Shown: positions 4,901 to 8,423 of the stretch, one piece after another
Layout: the number at the start of each line of letters is the position of its first letter
Numbering within the stretch: position 1 is the stretch's first letter
Assembly: GCA_934561725.1 (NCBI GenBank)
Contig: CAKTGW010000024.1
Span: 1 to 8,423 of the forward strand
Direction of reading: 5' to 3'
Source of the DNA: an uncultured Oscillospiraceae bacterium
GTDB lineage: Bacteria > Bacillota > Clostridia > Oscillospirales > Oscillospiraceae
Length of the DNA stretch: 8,423 nucleotides
Made by a program: the position numbers and the translations under genes
Notes under the pieces: generated by a model
Told to the model about the DNA's origin: nothing
What the model saw: only the letters and a program-made list of their open reading frames with translations
Databases searched by the model: none

Positions 4901-7880
4901 CAGCCAGTATATAGCTGATCCGGTTAATAGGATTGGGGCTTGTATGAGCAAGACTAATGCTGCCATAGCTGCCACCGCTCAGCTTGAGCTGTGAAGTGAA
5001 TGCGTAAAGATAAGAAAAGGTCCCGCCCTGAATATTGACATCTCCGGCTTTTTCAAAGACTCTCACCGACTGGAAGGTTCCGTTCTCTATGGCAGCAGAA
5101 CCGGTATATATCTTTAACTCGCCCGTCATCGTTCCGTTTCCGGTGACAGTCAGTTTGGTTCCGTTGAAATTGATTGACGTGGGCAGCTTTTTCCCGTTCA
5201 AGTCCAGCGTGGCAGTACCGCTCAGTTCAAGCGAACTGGGGGTAGATGATGTGACATCCTTGATCAGCTTTATGGTGCAGGCGTCTTTTATGGCCGCAGC
5301 TGCTTCGGCAAAGGTCTCATACGCCGTACCGGAGGTGCTGCCCGCAGGCACAACGACCGCTTCGGCCAGTTCACCGCAGCCGCACATGCCGGTATCGCCG
5401 GAATAATGGTGCTGATCATGAAGGATCACCCGCACGTCCATTTTGACGACCGTGCTGGAATATTCATTTTCTGTCAGTTTACGAGGCGTGTCCCCGGTGG
5501 TGACAAAGATGCAGTTTTCACCCAGCAGATCGGAAACCTTTGAATTACTTTCATTCTGACGATTCTGGAGGCTGTATCCCATGTTTGTATTCTTTGTATT
5601 CAAGGTAAAGGTACCGCCAAGCAGTTTGACCGTTCCGGTCGATTTCTCCAAAACATTCAGTCCGCCCTCATGGGTCCCGCCGGACACAGTCAGATTGCCG
5701 CCGGACGACACCGTGATGGCATAGTAAAGATAATCTTGACCATTGGAACTTGAAAGTCCGCCGTGAGTATTGGCACTCAAGCTGAGCGTACCGCCACTGA
5801 TGTAGATGGCGCTGGTGGACCACCCAGTATCATATCCGCGCTGATACACGATGCCGTTTTGCAGCGTTACATTGGCCGTACCTGAGATCTCCAGCTCCTG
5901 AGGAAAGCTTTCCATATACAGCGTGTGGCCGCCCAGATCAAAGGTGAATGTGCCGGCAGAGATGCAAAGGTTTTTCGAGTCTGCGTCCGTGATCGACGTA
6001 GTGGCCGGTGCAACCACATCGCTCAGCAGCGTAACAGTGCAGCCGCTGTTTTCCTCGGCCTGCGCGGCCTTCAGTGCATCGGCAAAGTCTATGTAAGATG
6101 CGTTAACAACGCCATTCCGCGTCAGCTCTGCCTCGGCTGCCCTGCCGCAGACGGAGCAGTAAACTTTGCCGTCTCTCTGTATCAATCCCGGATGTGAGCA
6201 CTGAGTAATGCTGCGGCTCAGAGTACGCAGGATGTAGTAATCATCACCGTAGGAGACCTTCAGCGTAATGCTCATCTCGCCTGTTCTATTCGCTGTAAAG
6301 GTGTCCGTAATGGTCTTGCCGCCGGAAAAGGCGGAGCTGATGGTCTGCTCCTTCCCTGCCGTACCGTTTACCGTAAACTGCACGGTCAGCGGCTTTGCGG
6401 TGGTGGGCGTGTTGGAATCGGCCATCTGGACCGTGGTCGAGAGATTGACCGTCTGGCCGGAATAGACCGTATCCGCCACGTCGATGCCGGACAGACTGAA
6501 GGGCGCCGGAGCGATCTCTACATTGCTGAGAGTTTTAGCCGCGCTGCCATACAGCGTGTCGCGGCTGACCCAGCTTTTGTCGGATGCATTGCGCAGATCA
6601 TAGCCGTTGGCCGGCAAATCGCCAAAGAGCGGTGCTGCACCCGAAGCCGGCAGCTTGAGGTTTTCAAAGCTGCCGCCGGACAACTCCGCAGACGAACACA
6701 CGAGCAGGGTACCAAACTTGCCGCCGGATACAGTCAGCTTGCCGTATCGTACATCGACGACTTGAAATTCACCGTTTTCAATGGTCACATTGGCGTTGCT
6801 ATTGCTCAATTCGAGCATAGGAATTTTTCCATTACCGGTTATGGTGAGCTGGGCATAATTATCATTGTTGCCAAAATGAACCGGGGAATCAGACGATGCC
6901 TCAAGCTTTCTGCCGTTCAGATCAAGGGTATAATTTCCGTACAGATATCCTGCAACAGCATCGTTGTACAGGGTGAGCGTGCCGCCCGGAGTTTCAGCTG
7001 CATACTTTTTTGCATCATCAAAGGACTCAAATGCCTTTTCTTCCCCGCTTGCGGGAGCATATACGTACTTTCCGCCGATTTCCTTGTTGCAGTAGATGCA
7101 GTTTGTTTTTTCAACCACATGTCCCGGACAGGGAACAATGTAGGCGTTGGAGGACGGAGCAGTGGCGTATTCATACACCTTGCCGTCCGCATCCGCCAGT
7201 GCATAGCCGGGTGCAAGGCAATTCTTAATGGAACCCGGCAGTTGCCCCTGAGAAACCTCCTCGACGTAACCACCAGAAAGCGCAACCTCATTATAGTAAT
7301 ATGTGACTATTTTACCAATGTGGCCACTCTGCAGACTCACCTTTTTACTTCCTGATGATCTTAGTGTAACCGTCGTAATTTTTCCTTTTTCGCTGCTGCC
7401 CGAATCAATTATTGTACAGTGGACATTCTGCTTGATGACAAGTTCACCTAAAGTATGTCCATTGATATCTAAGGTGACATTTTGAACACCTGTTACTTCA
7501 TTGTTACTGGGTTTTTGCAGAGTAATCTTATTGTCAGAATCAGCCAACAATTGAATCTTATGTCCACTTCTTACGGACACAGTTGCTTCTTTCTCAGAAA
7601 GATAACTTATATTGCCGCCCCACTGAGGAGTGACCACAGCCCACACTTGAGACGTCTCATCCGCATACAGGGCTATGCCGTTTTCGGATCCGTCCGGCTC
7701 CCCTGCGTTTTCCTGTTCCGGCGTGGATTCCGGCGCAGGCGCTGCCTGCGGAGTCTCTTCCGGAGCCGGCTCTATCACCTGAGCTTCGTTTGTGTCCATT
7801 TCCTCTGCCAGCGCTGCACCGGGCAGCATGGTCAGGCACATGGCCAGAACAAGCAGCAGACTGAAAATACGTTTTTTCAT
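1935..7880 (-). CDS. Giant secreted SLH-anchored protein with beta-helix and Ig-like modules
   Basis: A 1981-residue exported surface protein. Residues 1-25 are a Sec signal peptide (MKKR, hydrophobic core, cleavage after ALA). An acidic Pro/Glu/Ala linker covers about 26-66. Next come four beta-helix-like modules, each with an LDLNGxxL motif (residues 137-144, 319-326, 647-654, 892-899) followed by rungs of the type [LVI]SGGxF. Before modules two, three and four lie Cys/His knuckles at 251-264, 561-578 and 821-835. Ig-like inserts lie near 455-560 and 1030-1120. From about 1124 to 1775 there is a string of roughly six or seven Ig-like domains, some of the kind with LTYTGEPL or LTYNGDEQ starts and AGTYTVWYR ends. 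A Ser/Thr/Gly/Pro linker precedes three SLH domains (1796-1972), which bind secondary wall polymers. The ATG has an ideal AAGGAGGA site. There is no catalytic motif that I recognise; adhesion or a surface-structural role is the best inference. It is monocistronic by its flanking promoter and hairpins. Confidence 0.95.
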   Translation of the reverse strand: MKKRIFSLLLVLAMCLTMLPGAALAEEMDTNEAQVIEPAPEETPQAAPAPESTPEQENAGEPDGSENGIALYADETSQVWAVVTPQWGGNISYLSEKEATVSVRSGHKIQLLADSDNKITLQKPSNNEVTGVQNVTLDINGHTLGELVIKQNVHCTIIDSGSSEKGKITTVTLRSSGSKKVSLQSGHIGKIVTYYYNEVALSGGYVEEVSQGQLPGSIKNCLAPGYALADADGKVYEYATAPSSNAYIVPCPGHVVEKTNCIYCNKEIGGKYVYAPASGEEKAFESFDDAKKYAAETPGGTLTLYNDAVAGYLYGNYTLDLNGRKLEASSDSPVHFGNNDNYAQLTITGNGKIPMLELSNSNANVTIENGEFQVVDVRYGKLTVSGGKFGTLLVCSSAELSGGSFENLKLPASGAAPLFGDLPANGYDLRNASDKSWVSRDTLYGSAAKTLSNVEIAPAPFSLSGIDVADTVYSGQTVNLSTTVQMADSNTPTTAKPLTVQFTVNGTAGKEQTISSAFSGGKTITDTFTANRTGEMSITLKVSYGDDYYILRTLSRSITQCSHPGLIQRDGKVYCSVCGRAAEAELTRNGVVNASYIDFADALKAAQAEENSGCTVTLLSDVVAPATTSITDADSKNLCISAGTFTFDLGGHTLYMESFPQELEISGTANVTLQNGIVYQRGYDTGWSTSAIYISGGTLSLSANTHGGLSSSNGQDYLYYAITVSSGGNLTVSGGTHEGGLNVLEKSTGTVKLLGGTFTLNTKNTNMGYSLQNRQNESNSKVSDLLGENCIFVTTGDTPRKLTENEYSSTVVKMDVRVILHDQHHYSGDTGMCGCGELAEAVVVPAGSTSGTAYETFAEAAAAIKDACTIKLIKDVTSSTPSSLELSGTATLDLNGKKLPTSINFNGTKLTVTGNGTMTGELKIYTGSAAIENGTFQSVRVFEKAGDVNIQGGTFSYLYAFTSQLKLSGGSYGSISLAHTSPNPINRISYILAAGYSLKYNNTGKWLTPEKVNRAVTAQAAGALVNVAAVKTPFMLGTPSTPAESAILSEVTLSVPVLPNAASDINNVTVAYYVMAPGETTAQVSNSTFTPDKAGDYIWYAVASNGDYTEQSDGYTLTVKLLEMSGVSVQQKGTLTYTGEPLTADVETACTVPSSGVSFTYAAEKNGTYSSTVPAFTGAGKHMVYFKANAENYAEFSSSFEIEIKKAVPEIDWTQYDNSYGSYKFTGNPIPEPTADNIVITNATFSDLEFKWYTRTTSGEKDTELSGAPTYVGAYIIEAVFAGNDNLEAKSIAHNVNIRQAEHEGISKDIIVYRAPVTQSHTYSLEEFLTGVPYGDSLSISYTTILDEGLNGALTGLGGNRIEIKLFAMDLTQENGEIGAFYLELDSQNYSKIPLTLHIKTIPQLEPVNVQVTPARNTLTYGETLGSIALTASAEYNGTPVPGTAVWTAPDTVYPVDNSPITAGWVFTPTDNVTYKAITGSSQITVAKAELTVTVPTVLDLTYNGDEQKLVGQGSAPQSYTMEYSLEQDGGYSSEIPAAANAGTYTVWYRVTGDSNYNDAHGSVKAEIRKDTLTTPSTATLRVYNDWADVYELAFTLPQLSGSRTYGVPVACGVPVVALDNGRCTESATVTENDDGTYTLRLQVNAVSGITGDIGTVKINVATQNYQDFTMTVNVEAFDRTTAAIQLTADKQSMRGRGTVTFKVNRGLIPENAVITVTGADENGSTITAAQNPDGSFKAVLPNRTHTYIFTAAFAGSRMYALASDDVEVSVTHRSSGTTTSGSTGSKDEPATPTPEFDDVPKDSWFREDVEKICDAGLMNGISSSQFGPQLSTTRGMLVTILYRLENEPVVKFDHGFTDVSSSSYYSTAVAWAAKNEIVKGIDAATFASELPVTREQMASMLFRYACYRGMDAVTLAENLSAFTDADRISPYAIPALNWAVGAGLIQGSSNRLGPSAYATRAQLAAVLNRFITAQHISLDK
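1965..2495 (-). other. Region coding three SLH cell-wall-binding domains
   Basis: The three repeats begin FDDVPKDSWF (residue 1797), FTDVSSSSYY (1857) and FTDADRISPY (1923). Each carries the family basic motif in degenerate form: TRGM at 1834-1837, TREQ at 1894-1897 and TRAQ at 1960-1963. In known SLH proteins the three domains form a trimer-like fold that holds pyruvylated secondary wall polymer through these arginines. The first repeat departs most from the TRAE consensus (Gly in place of Ala, no acidic residue), so its binding site may be weaker. Confidence 0.92.
7806..7880 (-). other. Signal peptide of the SLH surface protein
   Basis: Codes for residues 1-25: a positively charged start (MKKR), a long hydrophobic core rich in Leu, Val, Ala and Met, then PGAALA with the predicted signal peptidase I cut before EEMDT. 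There is no lipobox, since the only cysteine (C15) lies within the hydrophobic core. The following 40 residues are Pro/Glu/Ala-rich and probably an extended spacer. Confidence 0.9.
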
Positions 7881-7930
7881 GGATCCTCCTTATCTCTGTT
7901 CCCTCGTCTATGGATACCAGATCTGAACAT

Positions 7931-7948
7931 TTTGGCATATATACCAAA
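7931..7948. promoter_or_regulatory. Possible operator: near-perfect 18-bp dyad
   Basis: TTTGGCATATATACCAAA is an inverted repeat with one mismatched pair. It lies just downstream of the predicted transcription start of the surface-protein gene, where a bound repressor would block initiation or early elongation. No regulator gene is in the window, so the binding protein is unknown. As RNA it could also form a weak hairpin, but the A+T-rich centre favours a protein site. Confidence 0.45.
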
Positions 7949-7956
7949 CTATAGCT

Positions 7957-7985
7957 ATTGTAGCAGAATCATACGCAAATGTAAA
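7957..7985 (-). promoter_or_regulatory. Sigma-A promoter of the SLH surface-protein gene
   Basis: On the minus strand TTTACA (7980-7985) is followed by a 17-base spacer and TACAAT (7957-7962), with TGC before the -10 giving an extended -10 element. The predicted start is near 7950, leaving a leader of about 70 bases. The ribosome binding site AAGGAGGA lies three bases before the ATG when counted from its last base. A near-palindrome at 7931-7948 lies just after the start and could be an operator. Confidence 0.8.
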
Positions 7986-8016
7986 TCATGATGTGATGAT
8001 CTTTATACTAAAATAA

Positions 8017-8053
8017 ATCCGCCCTCTGAGGGCATGTACCTCAGAGGGCGGAT
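8017..8053 (-). terminator. Intrinsic terminator of the acidic-tail gene
   Basis: A perfect 15-bp G+C-rich stem (8017-8031 with 8039-8053) and a 7-base loop. Read on the minus strand it is followed by TTATTTTAG, a good U tract. It starts 11 bases after the stop codon at 8064-8066 and separates that gene from the surface-protein promoter. Confidence 0.92.
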
Positions 8054-8063
8054 CTGTTCAGGC

Positions 8064-8423
8064 TCAGTCGAAGTAGTCGCCCCAGCCCTCATCGTCATAG
8101 GAATAGTCGTCCCAGCCGTCGCCCGGATCAGACCAGGGGTCATAATCGTCCACATAGTCTCCCCAGCCATCGTCATAGTCCCATCCGGCGTCGTTGGACT
8201 CATAATACTGTCCGTCATCGTCGATATAGTAGCTGTCGCCATAGCCGATGAACTCGTTCTCATAGCCGTTCCAGTACCAGACGTCGCCGTCCTCGTCATA
8301 CCAGTAATAGGGCGTGCCATAGTCGCCGGGATCGGATTTCTGGGCGGCGGGCTGTGCCGGTACCGGCTTGGGAGCAGTGCTCCATCCAGCTGAATAATCC
8401 AGTGTTTCCAGAATATTGTTGCA
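8064..8423 (-). CDS. C-terminal part of an unknown protein with an Asp/Tyr/Gly/Trp-rich tail
   Basis: An open frame enters from the right edge and ends at TGA 11 bases before a strong terminator; the last 119 residues are visible and no start lies in the window. I do not recognise the family. The first 30 residues (CNNILETLDYSAGW, then a Pro/Ala/Lys linker PKPVPAQPAAQK) look like the end of a folded domain plus a spacer. The remaining 89 residues contain, by hand count, 25 Asp, 17 Tyr, 14 Gly and 8 Trp, and no Lys, Arg or His. There are short imperfect repeats: DDGWGDY and DEGWGDYFD, and YYWYDEDGDVWYW with YYIDDDGQYY. The frame choice is supported by the terminator position; competing frames either run through the terminator or are its antisense. 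The tail is soluble, strongly acidic and probably disordered or ion-binding; function is unknown. Confidence 0.75.
   Translation of the reverse strand, partial: CNNILETLDYSAGWSTAPKPVPAQPAAQKSDPGDYGTPYYWYDEDGDVWYWNGYENEFIGYGDSYYIDDDGQYYESNDAGWDYDDGWGDYVDDYDPWSDPGDGWDDYSYDDEGWGDYFD

Noticed and set aside
3918..4994. 358-codon antisense open frame
   Set aside because: Same reason: low-complexity Arg/Cys-rich translation opposite convincing Ig-like domains.
7985..8000. ATCATGATGTGATGAT dyad next to the surface-gene -35 box
   Set aside because: Only the outer five bases of each arm match, which is likely by chance in A+T-rich DNA.
8003..8320. 105-codon minus-strand Thr/Met/Ser-rich frame with an ATG
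   Set aside because: It is the other reading frame of the acidic tail and its stop lies beyond the terminator. The frame ending at 8064 fits the terminator far better.
8034..8393. Very hydrophobic 119-codon plus-strand frame
   Set aside because: Valine- and isoleucine-rich only because it is antisense to GAC, GAT and TAC codons of the acidic tail; it also begins inside a terminator hairpin.

Overview
The window looks like a chromosomal segment from a Gram-positive gut Firmicute, most likely class Clostridia, Oscillospiraceae-like. That placement is an inference. It rests on moderate G+C in the main genes, AGGAGG-type ribosome binding sites, consensus sigma-A promoters with 17-bp spacers, a tRNA with encoded CCA, and a giant secreted S-layer-homology (SLH) protein of a style common in that family. 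I saw no transposase, integrase, phage gene, CRISPR array or rRNA.

Layout. (1) Bases 1-1255, minus strand: an EamA-type (DMT superfamily) transporter followed by thiN, thiamine pyrophosphokinase, which runs off the left edge. Their stop and start codons overlap in ATGA, so they form a coupled operon, read from a consensus promoter at 1324-1352. (2) Bases 1386-1885, plus strand: a strong extended -10 promoter, an A+T-rich 74-residue gene of unknown function, tRNA-Leu(UAG), and a perfect 13-bp hairpin terminator starting at the last base of the tRNA. (3) Bases 1903-7985, minus strand: a single 1981-residue surface protein with a signal peptide, an acidic Pro/Glu linker, four beta-helix-like modules separated by Cys/His knuckles and Ig-like inserts, a string of Ig-like domains, and three C-terminal SLH domains. 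It has its own promoter, a near-perfect 18-bp dyad at the transcription start, and a 3' hairpin. (4) Bases 8017-8423, minus strand: the last 119 codons of a gene whose protein ends in a tail very rich in Asp, Tyr, Gly and Trp with no Lys, Arg or His, closed by a 15-bp hairpin terminator.

How they work together. The transporter and ThiN are probably co-produced, and ThiN makes the cofactor thiamine diphosphate. The surface protein is exported by Sec and should be held on the wall by its SLH domains; its many extracellular modules suggest adhesion or a structural role. The small gene and tRNA-Leu may share one transcript, because I see no terminator between them. Most other open frames, including long ones antisense to the surface protein, are coding shadows.

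The items most worth following up are the acidic aromatic tail, the Cys/His-knuckle and beta-helix architecture, the A+T-rich first module that looks like a mosaic insertion, and the A+T-rich minigene beside the tRNA. I do not see convincing evidence of a complete new multi-gene system.
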